A DNA stretch of 64,000 bases from Bog-473 sp963744225 (GCA_963744225.1 CAVUSV010000004.1:2193366-2257365); one strand, 5' to 3'. Counted from the stretch's first letter, positions 35,901 through 44,129 are shown. Numbers and translations are program-made. Notes: generated from the letters alone by a model not told the origin.

Positions 35901-38900
35901 GGAGGCGACGTGCAGCGTCACCGCGCTGGTGAAGCCGGTCACCGTGTTGCCGTTGGCATCTTCGGCGGTGAGCACCGGCTGCGTGCCAAAGGCCGTGCCC
36001 TCGGCGACCCCGCCCACGGGCTGCGTGCTGAACATCAGCTGGGTGGCTGTCGTGCCGGCAACGATATTGACGTTGTTGGACGCGGCCGAGGTCACACTTC
36101 CGCCGGAGCCCGTGAAGGTGTAGGTGCCCGCGGCCGCATTACCGGTGATGTTGCAGCCGGCGAAGGTGGCCACGCCGGCCACCGCGGTGACCGGGTTGGT
36201 AGTGCACCCGAGGGTGCCCTGGTTGTGGCCGCCGTTGCCCGCGGCGTATGTGTTGAGGTTGAGGGTCACCGCACTGGCGAAGCTGGGCGTGACGTTGTTG
36301 TAGGGATCCTGAGCGGTCAGCAATGGTTGGCTGGTGAAGGCAGTGCCCTCGCCCACGGGCCCGGCCGGCTGTGTGGTGAACAGGAGCTGGCTGGTTGCGG
36401 CCGGGTTCACGTTGAAGCCACCGCTGGTTCCCGCACTGACGCCTGTTGCACTCACACTGAGTGTGATGTTCGTTTGCGCGTCGTACAGGGTGATCGAAGC
36501 TGAGGCCGAACCATTGTTGAAGGTCAGCGTGGTCGGATACGCAGGGGCTCTGCTGGCCGGGGCTGGCGAGTTGGCCGCTCCCGAGAAGCTGACGCCGACG
36601 GTTCCGTTGAACGCGTTGCCGTAGCCATCCGTCGCAGTGACGCCAAGGCTGAACGGTGCACCTGCGGTTTGAGTGCCCGGAGTGGTCGGAATCGTGAACT
36701 TCGCGGCGGGGCCGTTCGAGACGTTGAAGGCGCCGGTGGAGCCCGTGATCAGGGCGGCAGTCGCTGTGAGCGTGACTCCGGTCTGCGCGGCGAAGGGTGT
36801 GATGGAGGCGGTCGCGGCGCCATTGGTGAACGTGAGCGACGAACCAGACGCGCACGCGCCCTTGGCCGGGTAGGCGGGGGCAGTGCCACCGGGGCTCGAC
36901 GCAAGCCCGCTGAAGGTGATGCACTGCGCCCCTGTGAAGCCAGTGGCGGTGTTCCCGTAGGGGTCGGTCGCGCTGATGTTCTGGGTGAACGCGGTACCGG
37001 CGGTCTGGGTGCCCGGTGTGGGCAGCGTCAACTTGCTCAGTGGCGCCGCGTTCACCGTGAAGTTGGTGGAGGTGCCGCTGCCACCACCCGCCGCCTGAAC
37101 GGTCAGTGTCGTGCTCTGCGCGTCATAAAGCGTGACCGAGGCCGTCGCCTGGCCGGCGCCGTTGAAGGTCAGTGAGGATGGGTAGGACGGGACGGTGTTG
37201 TTGGGCGAGTTTGAGGGGCCGGAGAACGTCACGTTCTGGGTGCCGCTCGCCAGGTTGCCGTAATTGTCGGTGGCCGTGACGGTGACGCTGAAGGCCGTTC
37301 CGGCGGCCTGGGTGCCCGGGTTGGAGACGGCAAGGGAGGCCGGCGAACCGCCGGCAACCGTGAAGCTGCCGGTGGATCCCGTCAGAGTGCCCTGCGTTGC
37401 CGTCAGCGTCGTCGTCTGGGCGTCGTACAGCGTGATCGCTGCGGTGCCCGCACCGTTGTTGAAGTTGACCTGCGACACGCCCGTGGTGCAGCGGCCACCA
37501 CCTCCACCTCGACCGGGGTATCGGGGAGCGTTGCCGCCCGGGCTCGATGCCGGTCCGCTGAAGGTGATGCACTGGTTCCCGTTGTAGTTGGACGCCACGT
37601 TTCCGTAGAGGTCCGTGGCACTGATGTTCTCCGTGAACTGGGAGCCTGCGGTCACCGACGACGGCGTGGGCAGAGCGAACTTGGTGGTTGCCGCCGGATT
37701 GACGCTGAAGGTCGCGGACGTGCCCGAGATCGCCCCGGCCGCGACCGTCAGCGCCGTGTTCTGTGCGTCGTACAGCGTGATCGTTGCCGTGCCGGCGCCG
37801 TTGGTGAAGGTCACGTTGGCCGGATAGCTCGGAGCCGTGTTGTTGGGCGAGCTGGCCGGACCGGAGAAGGCGAGTGTTTGCGGGCCCGTGAAGCTCGTAA
37901 TCGGGTTGCCGAACGCGTCGGTCGCGGTGATCGTCTCGGTGAACGAGGTCCCGGCGGTCGGACCTGGGGTGGAGAGTGCGAATGTGCTCAACGGGCCCGG
38001 GTTGACGGTCTCGGACTGGGTACCCGAGGTCAGGCCGGTCGTCGCCGCCGTGAGGGTCGGGTGGCCTGCTGTGGTGTCGCCGTAGTAGAAGGTCGCGCTC
38101 GAGGTTCCGGCAGGAATGGTGACCGACGTGATCGGCGTGGTGCCTCCCTGCGTGAGCGAGAACAGCCCATTTCCAGAGGTCGTCGTCAGGTTGACGGTCT
38201 CGGGCACGGTCGTCGGGATGCCACCTGAGCTCTGCTCCTGGACCGTGATGGGACCAAGGTTGGCGTTCGCGGCCGCGGAACCCGTTCGTGGGTTCGTGGT
38301 GAAGACGATCTTGGCGGGCGCCAACACGATGGACTCAATCTGTGTCGCCGTCGTGAGCCCGGTCGCGGTCGCGGTCAGGGTGGGAGAGCCAACGGTGTTG
38401 TCTCCGTAGTAGGCGGAGACCGACGAGCTGTTCGCACCGAACGTCAACGCCAGCGTGGCACTCGCCGCTCCGCCAGATGTGGTGGCGAACTTCGCGGTGC
38501 CCGACGAAGACGAAAGGTTGACGGTCTTGTTCGAGCCGTTCGTGGTGAGGTTGCCGAACTGGTCCTCCAGGGACACGGTGAACGGAGTGGTGGCGGACGT
38601 GCCCTGGGGCGCCGTGAACGGACTGGACGTGAAGGCCACCTTGGCCGGCGGTCCCGGATTGATGGTCTCGACCTGGGTCCCTGAGGCGAGGCCATTGCAG
38701 GACGCAGTGATCATCGGGTTACCGGAAACGGTGTCGCCGTAGTAGAAGGACGACGGTCGATGTCCCATTGGGAATCGTCACCGTGGTGACGGCGGGACCA
38801 TTCTTGCTGAGAGAGAACACGCCTCCGCCGGAGGTGGGAGATGGAGGTGGAGGTGAGGCTGACCGTCGCCCCAGTCGTCGTCGGGTTGCCGAACGCGTCC

Positions 38901-39829
38901 TGCGACTGCAGGGTGATCGGACCGAGGCCCGCAGTGTTCGCCGCCGTCCCCGACACGGCGGAAGTGGTGAAGACCAGCTTGGCCGGGGGCGCTGCAGTCA
39001 CCAGGAACGAGGTGCTGTTAGCCGAGGCCACGCCGGAGTTGGAGTCAACCGCCTTGAGGACATACGTCCCGGCAACGTTCAGGCTGCAGAGCCCGAACGG
39101 GATGATGCCGTACGACTCCACACCCGAGCAGGTGTTGGAGAGGACACCCCCGGAGGGACCCGAGAGCACCTGCAGCGTGACAGCGGAGAAGTCGGTGGTC
39201 ACGATATTGTTGTTGACGTCTTCGACGGCGAGCTCCGGCTGCGGGCTCACGGGCGAGTCCACCGTGCCCGAGGTCGGCGACTGCAGCCAGACCAGCTGAG
39301 TGGCCGCTCCAACGGACCCGGCCGTCGGGGCGTGAGGGTCGTAGATGACCGTGCTCGTCGTCGTTGTGATCTTGCCGTTGGAGATCGTCAGGGTCCACAG
39401 CTGCGGCCCGTAGTTCGTGCAGGGGTTGGAGGTCAGGTTGTTCGAGAACGTATTGCTCGTCGTGCTCCAGTACTGGATCGAGTAGGTCGTGATTGTGAAG
39501 TTGCCCACAAGCGGGCTCCACGTGGGCGTATACGTGTTGGGGCACGATCCGAATGCGGTTGCCTGGTCACGCTGGACCTGAGCGATCGCAGCGTCGGTGG
39601 CGTTCCTGACGGAGGCATCGAGCGAGGCCAGGTTGCGGTGTTGCCCGGACGCCGAGATCGAAGTGGCAAAGCCAAAGAGCAGTGCCGTGGCGGCCAGCCC
39701 GAGCACGACGAGAGCCAGCAGGACCTCGACGAGGGTGTCCCCCTCCTCCGTGAACCGGGTGCTCTCCGTGCGCTGGCCGTGCTGCCACCTCCAGATCGCC
39801 CGTTGCAATACGGCTGTCACCCGGGTCAC
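31595..39829 (-). CDS. giant PilV-like minor pilin with Ig-like repeats (pilus-tip adhesin candidate), frameshifted
   Basis: Repaired length is about 2,740 residues. The start GTG at 39829 overlaps the stop of the PilW-like gene (GTGA). The leader ends FTEEG and is followed by DTLVEVLLALVVLGLAATALLFG, a class III pilin helix with Glu+5. A pilin-like head leads into about four domains with LxxQDxFGNPT and YYGD motifs. Then come six domains with TAGTSF, ATDxYGN and YDAQ, ten about 118-residue units with VGEGTAF or VTEGTAF, SAVTL and a Cys pair, and a unique C-terminal beta-rich region of about 200 residues. Frames change near 38770, 34515 (GTTGCCC to GTTCCC) and 33012. Open pieces are 38711-39829, 34452-38768, 32965 to about 34515 and 31595-32968. 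The adhesin role is inferred from pilin N-terminus plus repeat stalk plus unique end, an arrangement known from other pilus-tip adhesins. Confidence 0.8.
32600..36395 (-). repeat. ten Cys-pair Ig-like units (about 354 bp) in the PilV-like gene
   Basis: Units share the core TQPVLTAEDANGNTVTGFTSAVTL, GNGGHTAG, GCTNPVTAVAGVATFSGCN and AAGTYTFNATGG. Ten copies are counted by the EGTAF-type motif, with one other domain between copies 9 and 10. Some DNA blocks, such as 34990-35105 and 35335-35460, are nearly identical, but the array is far more diverged than the MBG array in the first gene. Confidence 0.8.
32965..34293 (-). CDS. third piece of the giant PilV-like gene
   Basis: Units seven to nine of the ten Cys-pair repeats (GGVTEGTAFATEP, GSVGESSAFTTQP, GGVTEGTAFGTQP), then the sixth TAGT domain (QTAGTSFGVAVNATDGFGNNY). 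The real coding frame begins upstream near 34515, because the listed start is only an internal GTG valine. The frame is lost again near 33012, where one G seems to be missing before GGTAGCACC, and the product ends in ARSTSTRVARPN. Confidence 0.65.
   Translation of the reverse strand: MGGVTEGTAFATEPVLTAQDANGNIATGFTSAVTLNVASYTAGNGGHTAGAVGGCTNPVTAVAGVASFSGCNIAGTAGAGTYTFTGSGGALTSAASSNVIITSGTASQLIFTTQPAGSVGESSAFTTQPVVTAQDTSGNTVTTFTSAVTLHVNSYTAGNGGHNQGALGCTTNPVTAAAGVATFAGCNITGAAAAGTYNFNVTSGVLGSIASNNVTITAGAATQLVLTAQPVGGVTEGTAFGTQPGLTAEDANGNTVTSFTGAVTLHVASYAAGNGGHTAGNIAGCTNPVNAVAGVATFSGCDITGSAGAGTYTFNATGGGFTSAASSNVNIVAGNATAFTIPATPATQTAGTSFGVAVNATDGFGNNYSGTQTVTFSGPSSAPNGVAPTYPATLNFVNGAVTASPITLTDAQNNVTLTVSATGVSGVAPPARSTSTRVARPN
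34452..38768 (-). CDS. central piece of the giant PilV-like gene
   Basis: A 1,438-codon open stretch with no start of its own. It holds the YYGD/FGN domains, five of the six TAGT-ATDxYGN domains and six of the ten Cys-pair units. Around 34515 a missing G shifts the frame and the translation ends in an R/P-rich tail at 34452. A CPPP-like motif RYPGRGGGGGRC inside one unit (about 37490) is an unusual Gly-rich insertion. Confidence 0.7.
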   Translation of the reverse strand: MGHRPSSFYYGDTVSGNPMITASCNGLASGTQVETINPGPPAKVAFTSSPFTAPQGTSATTPFTVSLEDQFGNLTTNGSNKTVNLSSSSGTAKFATTSGGAASATLALTFGANSSSVSAYYGDNTVGSPTLTATATGLTTATQIESIVLAPAKIVFTTNPRTGSAAANANLGPITVQEQSSGGIPTTVPETVNLTTTSGNGLFSLTQGGTTPITSVTIPAGTSSATFYYGDTTAGHPTLTAATTGLTSGTQSETVNPGPLSTFALSTPGPTAGTSFTETITATDAFGNPITSFTGPQTLAFSGPASSPNNTAPSYPANVTFTNGAGTATITLYDAQNTALTVAAGAISGTSATFSVNPAATTKFALPTPSSVTAGSQFTENISATDLYGNVASNYNGNQCITFSGPASSPGGNAPRYPGRGGGGGRCTTGVSQVNFNNGAGTAAITLYDAQTTTLTATQGTLTGSTGSFTVAGGSPASLAVSNPGTQAAGTAFSVTVTATDNYGNLASGTQNVTFSGPSNSPNNTVPSYPSSLTFNGAGQATASVTLYDAQSTTLTVQAAGGGSGTSTNFTVNAAPLSKLTLPTPGTQTAGTAFTQNISATDPYGNTATGFTGAQCITFSGLASSPGGTAPAYPAKGACASGSSLTFTNGAATASITPFAAQTGVTLTATAALITGSTGAFNVSNGPAAKFTIPTTPGTQTAGAPFSLGVTATDGYGNAFNGTVGVSFSGAANSPAPASRAPAYPTTLTFNNGSASASITLYDAQTNITLSVSATGVSAGTSGGFNVNPAATSQLLFTTQPAGPVGEGTAFTSQPLLTAQDPYNNVTPSFASAVTLNLNTYAAGNGGHNQGTLGCTTNPVTAVAGVATFAGCNITGNAAAGTYTFTGSGGSVTSAASNNVNIVAGTTATQLMFSTQPVGGVAEGTAFGTQPVLTAEDANGNTVTGFTSAVTLHVASYAAGSGGHTAGTIAGCTNPVTAVGGVATFSGCNITGAAAAGTYTFNATGGALTSAASNNVTITGGTATQLVFTTQPGGSVGEGTSFTTQPVLTAEDASGNTVTGFTNNVTLHVASYTASNGGHTAGNITGCTNPVAAVGGVATFSGCNITGAAAAGTYSLNATGGGLTSAASSNVTITPGAATQLLFSTQPVGGVTEGTAFGTQPVLTAEDTNGNTVTGFTSAVTLGINSYGAGNGGHNQGTLGCTTNPVTAVAGVATFAGCNITGAAAAGTYSLNATGGGLTSAASSNVTITSGAATQLLFSTQPVGGVTEATAFATQPVLTAQDTNGNVATGFTSAVTLNVNSYASGNGGHTQGSLAGCTNPVTAVAGVATFSGCDITGAAGAGTYTFNATGGGLTSGVSNNVSIVTGTATQLVFTTQPAGSVGEGSAFTTQPVLTAEDASGNTVGGFASAVTLSVNTYAAGTAATPRARWAAPPTRSPQ
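38711..39829 (-). CDS. N-terminal piece of the giant PilV-like gene
   Basis: Carries the class III pilin signal (EEG then DTLVE), the hydrophobic assembly helix, a pilin head with FGSCPNTYTPTW and NPCTNYG, a domain with LAVEDVNNNIVTTD, and the start of the first FGNPT domain. The frame is lost near 38770, where the next piece continues with SSFYYGD. This is the part that prepilin peptidase would process. Confidence 0.75.
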   Translation of the reverse strand: MTRVTAVLQRAIWRWQHGQRTESTRFTEEGDTLVEVLLALVVLGLAATALLFGFATSISASGQHRNLASLDASVRNATDAAIAQVQRDQATAFGSCPNTYTPTWSPLVGNFTITTYSIQYWSTTSNTFSNNLTSNPCTNYGPQLWTLTISNGKITTTTSTVIYDPHAPTAGSVGAATQLVWLQSPTSGTVDSPVSPQPELAVEDVNNNIVTTDFSAVTLQVLSGPSGGVLSNTCSGVESYGIIPFGLCSLNVAGTYVLKAVDSNSGVASANSTSFLVTAAPPAKLVFTTSAVSGTAANTAGLGPITLQSQDAFGNPTTTGATVSLTSTSISHLRRRRVLSQQEWSRRHHGDDSQWDIDRRPSTTATPFPVTR

Positions 39830-41327
39830 AGCAGCACCCCGAGGAACATTCCCTCCAGGCCAGCGCCCCGCATGGTCACCGTGAGGGTCTGCGGCACCTT
39901 GGAGTTGCCCTGGGCCGCAGCGAGCATGAGAGTGCCGGTCTTGTTCAGCTGTTGGTTGGACTCGCAGAGGATGGACGAGACGCCCGTGGCGAACGTGGTG
40001 GGATTGATCGTGAGGGGGGCGGACGTCGCCGGCGGTCCTTGGGTCGGGTCGCCCACCCCGTTCGCGGTGACGGGAGACCCTCCGGTCCACTGGAGGAGGC
40101 CGGTGTTGTTCGCGTCCTTGTCGTCGTAGCAGGAGTTGCCGTAGAGGTCCGACGCACCGTTGTTGGGGAGGATCGACCAGTTGAGGTTGGACTGGAAGAC
40201 CATCCACTCACCTGTGTCGGTCGACTCTGCATCTCCGCTCACCAGGGTCCAGCCCGTGGCGGCATCGCCGACGGAGTTTTGCACCTGGATGTTGGTGATC
40301 GTCACGGTCGTGACGCCCCCGCCGTTCTGATAGAGAGCGGGATTGCCCGGGATACCCGTGTAGAAGCCATTGTTCCCTAAGAAGGCCTCGCTGTTGTCTC
40401 CTTGAGGGTTGTAGAACGTAGGAATCGAATGCGAGGCTGACCGAGTTTGCGGGCGACGCGCTGATGCAGAAGCTCAAGATGTCCGGGGTGTTGGCGATCG
40501 GGAGGCTCATGGACTGTGCCCCCGACGCGGCGCACGGACCGCTGGTGGCGGGGGTGTTGGTGAAGCTGGTGAAATCGGCAAAGCACAGCTGGGAGGAGTA
40601 AGTCCCAGCCCCGGGATTGGCGAAGCTGCACCCGGGAGGACCGTTCGACTGGACGTTCGATGCCGCGCCGGTGGAGGTGCTCTCTCCGGGGAGACCGGTC
40701 AGCGTGTAGTTGTACTTGCTCCCTGGTGCCGTGATGTTGAACGTGATCCCGGTGACGCCTTGCGCCGGGGTCCACCCGTTGGCCGCCAAGGTGACGACAG
40801 AGGCAGGAACGATTGTCACAGTCGGGCTTCCGGCGTCACGAGAGATCGTGAGGGTCGATGTTGGCGTGCTCGAGCCATTCGAACACTGCTGGCGAATCAG
40901 GTTAAATGTGGTCAGCCCGACCGCCTGGACCCGGACGTAGGACACCACGGTCTGGTAGCCGCCCAGTCACGGCGCTGTTCGCGTCCCATTCCAAACCCAA
41001 CAGCTGCGTTTGTCCGGCGGACCCACACGCAGGTGTCGTCACCGTCGTCAGCTGCACTGCGCTCTGCACATCCTTGTTGAAATTGGCCGAACCCACGAGA
41101 GCGTCGTTCGAATTTCCGATCCGGTTCTGGGTCTGGTTCTGTAGACCGAAGACCGCCAGAAGCGCGGCGGCGATACCTCCCAGAACGATGGGAAGGATGA
41201 CGACGGTCATGAGGAGCTCGATGAGCGTGAAACCTTGCTCATCGCGCGGCTCCGTTGCCGCGCGCATCCGGCGGCGCATCTGCTGACGCGCGATGACGAC
41301 GGGATGCACTGACCTTGTGCGGTTCAT
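39826..41327 (-). CDS. PilW-like minor pilin, two frameshifts
   Basis: The repaired product is about 500 residues, long for PilW. The leader ends PRDEQG and is followed by FTLIELLMTVVILPIVLGGIAAALLAVFG, a class III pilin helix with Glu+5. The head has SANFNKDVQSAVQL, as in many PilW-like proteins, CGSAGQTQLLGLEWDAN and a second beta-rich half (ISRDAGSPTVTIVP, MSLPIANTPDILSFCI, CYDDKDANNTG). Frame changes lie near 40965 (between ANSAVT and GGYQTVVSYV) and near 40390. The open pieces are 40902-41327, 40208-40948 and 39826-40305. It is the first pilin-type gene of the minor pilin operon, and its stop overlaps the PilV-like start. It probably takes part in pilus priming. Confidence 0.78.
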
Positions 41328-41827
41328 CGGAGCGATCCATCCCTCGGCGTACGGGGGAGGCGCACCGGGCAGGTTTGCGGTTCGGGCCTTCGGGTATCGC
41401 CGATGAGTAAGCCGATGAGCTGTCCGAGAACGGTGGACGCGAGCTCACGGACGCGGGTCACCCCGCGATAGCCAGAATCAAACCATTCGTCGGTTCGCCG
41501 CTTCGCCAAAGCACTGCTCCCATGAGCGGACCGCCTAAGCCCGACCTCACTCCACGTTGTCCGTGAATTTGCAAATCTAATCTGAATTCGCAGGTAAGAG
41601 AAGTGCTCCACCTCTTGGTTGTTCACAGTTAGAGCAATCCCCTCGACAAAATCAATCGGTCGGCGGGGTCGTGAACCTGAGGACGAACTTAAGGATCTCT
41701 TCTCATTTCCGCCGAATGCTCGGTGTCGGAACGGGTTGGCAAGGCGAGTTACCAGGAAAAAGACGGCGGAAAGTTGTAGAGACGGCGACCGAGGTTCGCT
41801 CCGTCCTGTGCGGAACCCGCCGCGCAA
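41324..41827 (-). CDS. uncertain ORF upstream of the PilW-like gene
   Basis: A 167-codon frame ending four bases into the PilW-like start (ATGA overlap), which would fit translational coupling. The product is basic with no family I recognise (AVFFLVTRLANPFRH, FDSGYRGVTRVRELASTVLGQLIGLLIG). Base composition is lower in GC than surrounding genes, and no ribosome site is evident. It may equally be the non-coding leader of the pilus operon. Confidence 0.25.
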   Translation of the reverse strand: MRGGFRTGRSEPRSPSLQLSAVFFLVTRLANPFRHRAFGGNEKRSLSSSSGSRPRRPIDFVEGIALTVNNQEVEHFSYLRIQIRFANSRTTWSEVGLRRSAHGSSALAKRRTDEWFDSGYRGVTRVRELASTVLGQLIGLLIGDTRRPEPQTCPVRLPRTPRDGSLR

Positions 41828-42059
41828 CCGCTGAGACTTTCAGACTTGTCTACAAACACACAACGCAACAACAACAATTGGCGGACACGTCGCAGCGCCC
41901 GGAACCTCGTGCGCAAGTGCAAGACGTCGACGGTCCCCCGCGGGCGGGTCAGCAGACGGCGCAGGACTGCACCGTCTGCCCGCAGTGAACCGTTGACAAC
42001 ACGCCGAGATGAGATGGCGCGGGTCAGTTTCACCGTTACGACGACGGCATCATCGGCCC
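41828..42059. other. AT-richer intergenic region
   Basis: No gene was recognised. An A- and CA-rich stretch (about 41855-41880) stands out from the high-GC surroundings. Together with the region back to 41550, this is the likely promoter zone for the minor pilin operon, but no consensus promoter could be fixed. Confidence 0.35.
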
Positions 42060-42299
42060 TCAAGGTGTTCGATTTCGGGCGCTGCCCATGTGCCAGGCCC
42101 GACAGATCTCGCACTGGTACACCTCTAATCGGATGCCCGACTCGTCACGGCGATGGTCGGCCGCGGACAGCGCGTCTCGCTGGGTTCGGTAGGCGGTCTT
42201 CGGTGCCCCGTCAGCCCTCCAGTGAGATCCGAGACCGACCGGGCGATGCTGCGCAGCCTTCGGCCGTGCGCGTTTCCGATTGCCTTTGCGCGGAGCCAT
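42060..42299 (-). CDS. small basic protein with Cys/His motif
   Basis: The product is 79 residues. It starts MAPRKGNRKRARPKAAQHRP and ends VYQCEICRAWHMGS, a CxxC-x3-H arrangement seen in many short actinobacterial proteins that read like one-knuckle zinc proteins (YxCxxCxxWHxG). The central AYRTQRDALSAADHRRDESG matches the usual helical linker of such proteins. ATG at 42299. No function is known to me. Its basic N-terminus would suit nucleic-acid contact, but that is inference. It lies between the pilus locus and lsr2. Confidence 0.6.
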   Translation of the reverse strand: MAPRKGNRKRARPKAAQHRPVGLGSHWRADGAPKTAYRTQRDALSAADHRRDESGIRLEVYQCEICRAWHMGSARNRTP

Positions 42300-42594
42300 G
42301 TCTCATTGTGACGCGCCGAGGGTGACGCGACGGTCCCTCTAACGGCCCATGGAGGCGGACACGCAAGCGGCCCCGACGCGCCATATTCGACGGAGGGGGA
42401 AAAGGGTCGAATCGAACACGCCGGGGCCACGACCAGATTAGTTCTGCCGTAGGACACCGTGTTGCATATCACCCGGTCTGGAGGGTCGGCCATGGCCGGC
42501 GTGCGCATCTATCGGGATCCCGAACCCGAATCGTCCGAGCCTGACGCGAACACAAGCGTTGTCCCAGGTGGTGGCCCTCTGCCACTATGACGCT

Positions 42595-42945
42595 ATGGCA
42601 AAGACCGTGATTGTGAAGCTGACGGACGACATCGAGGGCGGGGATGCCGAGGAAACGGTCCAGTTTTCGCTCGATGGAAGGCCCTTTGAGATCGACCTCA
42701 ATGCAGCCAACGCCGCTCGGCTCCGAGATGCCCTCAAGCCGTTCGTAGAAAAGGCGCGGACTGTCGGGCGGTCGAGGGCGCCGCGCCAGGCGCGCTCCCA
42801 GCGGGCAGGCACCCTTGAGCAGACCCTCTACTCGCAGCTCGCAGACGACGAGAAGGGCCGGTTCCGTGCATGGGCGAACATGGCCACCGCCCGCCGCATC
42901 AGTGATGCACGGGTGAAGAGTTGGATTGACGCCGGCAGGCCCTGA
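42595..42945 (+). CDS. lsr2: Lsr2-like nucleoid-associated protein with altered AT-hook
   Basis: The product is 116 residues from ATG 42595 (MAKTVIVKLTDDIEGGD). The N-terminal dimerisation domain is clear: EETVQFSLDGRPFEIDLNAANAARL. The linker is basic (GRSRAPRQARSQRAG). The C-terminal DNA-binding part, GRFRAWANMATARRISDARVKSW, corresponds to the family's EWA...VSxRGRIP region, but the RGR minor-groove hook is replaced by DAR, so AT-specific binding may be weaker or different. Lsr2 bridges AT-rich DNA and silences acquired genes in actinobacteria. A small inverted repeat GTGGC-CCTCT-GCCAC (42571-42585) precedes the start. The frame could extend upstream to 42559, but without family support. 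Confidence 0.85.
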   Translation: MAKTVIVKLTDDIEGGDAEETVQFSLDGRPFEIDLNAANAARLRDALKPFVEKARTVGRSRAPRQARSQRAGTLEQTLYSQLADDEKGRFRAWANMATARRISDARVKSWIDAGRP

Positions 42946-42971
42946 ACCTTTCCATCGGGTACGCCCGAGGG

Positions 42972-43256
42972 TTATGCGAAGCCGAGGATCCCGTAGGTGT
43001 TGCACAACCCCATGGCGTCGATGAGGACGAATGCGGAAACGATGGCGATCACAAAGGGCATTTTCCACGTGCGACCGCCTCGACGGACCGCCGAGGGCAT
43101 GTACCAGAGGGGAAGCGCCGGGCCGAACCGGGCGAGGTGGATGCCTATCGGAACCGCTCCTTCCGGAATGGGTGCGCTTGGATCCGCAGCCAGGGCGAGT
43201 TCCGTGAGCTCCTCGTCGCTCAGCGCTTGGCCGGGATCCAACCCTTCGTCGGTCAT
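42972..43256 (-). CDS. small single-pass membrane protein
   Basis: The product is 94 residues from ATG 43256 (MTDEGLDPGQALSDEELTELAL). The acidic N-terminal half continues with PIPEGAVPIGIHLARFGPALPLWYMP, then a basic RRGGRTWKM and one membrane segment, FVIAIVSAFVLIDAMGLCNTYGI, at the C-terminus. The longer open frame to 43574 is antisense to the next gene and not credible. The membrane orientation would leave the N-terminus in the cytoplasm. No family is recognised. It is divergent from the DUF2510 gene, 74 bases away. Confidence 0.6.
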   Translation of the reverse strand: MTDEGLDPGQALSDEELTELALAADPSAPIPEGAVPIGIHLARFGPALPLWYMPSAVRRGGRTWKMPFVIAIVSAFVLIDAMGLCNTYGILGFA

Positions 43257-43330
43257 ACCGGTCAAGCTACCTGTCTGAAGGCCCAGCAGAGGGGGCGGGG
43301 GACAGAAGCCGGGATCGGAGGTGGCGGGTG

Positions 43331-44083
43331 ATGGTTGTCGAGGACGAGGGTCAGGCCCCCAACTTCTGGGCGGGTACCCCAGCGGGTGCCGGTCAACCTC
43401 CAGCCGGGGCGAGCCCGAAAGAGGCGGGCTGGTATCCGACTCGGACAAATCCCAGCGATCAGACCTACTGGGATGGGCAGAGCTGGACCGCGAGGAGGCG
43501 GTGGACGACCGGAAGAGGTTGGATCGAGGCTGGTGATGTTCCACCGGGGGCATCGGTGTCGACTGCGACACCACCCGCTGAGAACCAGCGACCCTCGGCC
43601 AATCCGTACGGCCAGATGACGTTCACTCGGACGAGGCCGACGGCGGTCTCGTTCAACCTCGGTGTCCTTCTTCTCTTGGTCTGCGGCATTGCCCTCATGT
43701 ATGGGTCCGTCGGGTCATGGGTGCATGTGAACGGTACCTTGGGAGTCGCCAATTTCCACGCTTCGATCAACGGACTCGACCCGGCCATCTCGACCCTCAT
43801 CGGTGTCAACGGGTACGTCACGTTCATCGCCGGCATTCTGCTTGTGATTTTCGCCGGGCTGGTGATGACGTCTGAAGAAATGCTCCTGGCCGTATTCACT
43901 GCCGTGATCGCCGCCGCGAGCACCATCTTTGCCATCTATGACATGTTCCGCATCGTGCAGAAGATCTCGCAGGTTCCGACGTCGCTTGCTCCTGATGTGA
44001 GCGTGGGGTGGGGACTGATCTGCGTCCTCAGCGCCTCCGTCTTGGCGCTGCTGATAGCCATCGTCCGGCTGCTGCAGCGGTAA
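43331..44083 (+). CDS. DUF2510 domain membrane protein
   Basis: The product is 250 residues. After an acidic/Pro-rich start comes the DUF2510 signature AGWYPTRTNPSDQTYWDGQSWTA, a short Trp-rich domain common near the N-terminus of actinobacterial membrane proteins. Then a linker and four membrane segments: LGVLLLLVCGIALMYG, YVTFIAGILLVIFAGLVM, LLAVFTAVIAAASTIFAIY and GLICVLSASVLALLIAIV. The start is taken as ATG 43331, one codon after an in-frame GTG. Function is unknown. The end converges with the HtrA-like gene. Confidence 0.8.
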   Translation: MVVEDEGQAPNFWAGTPAGAGQPPAGASPKEAGWYPTRTNPSDQTYWDGQSWTARRRWTTGRGWIEAGDVPPGASVSTATPPAENQRPSANPYGQMTFTRTRPTAVSFNLGVLLLLVCGIALMYGSVGSWVHVNGTLGVANFHASINGLDPAISTLIGVNGYVTFIAGILLVIFAGLVMTSEEMLLAVFTAVIAAASTIFAIYDMFRIVQKISQVPTSLAPDVSVGWGLICVLSASVLALLIAIVRLLQR

Positions 44084-44129
44084 GCGACAACGCGGTTGAG
44101 CGGATCAAATCCGCCCACCCGCCTTCGTC

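Noticed and set aside
33463..36503. Long plus-strand frames (33463-34740 and 34842-36503) opposite the PilV-like repeats
   Set aside because: Antisense of the Cys-pair repeats; composition dominated by G, A, R, V and no family features.
42395..42440. TTCGATTC-like sequence on the minus strand resembling a tRNA T-loop
   Set aside because: The flanking bases do not form a T-stem and no acceptor or anticodon arms could be folded.
42469..43068. 199-codon minus-strand frame over lsr2
   Set aside because: Antisense to a clear Lsr2 gene, with no family features of its own.
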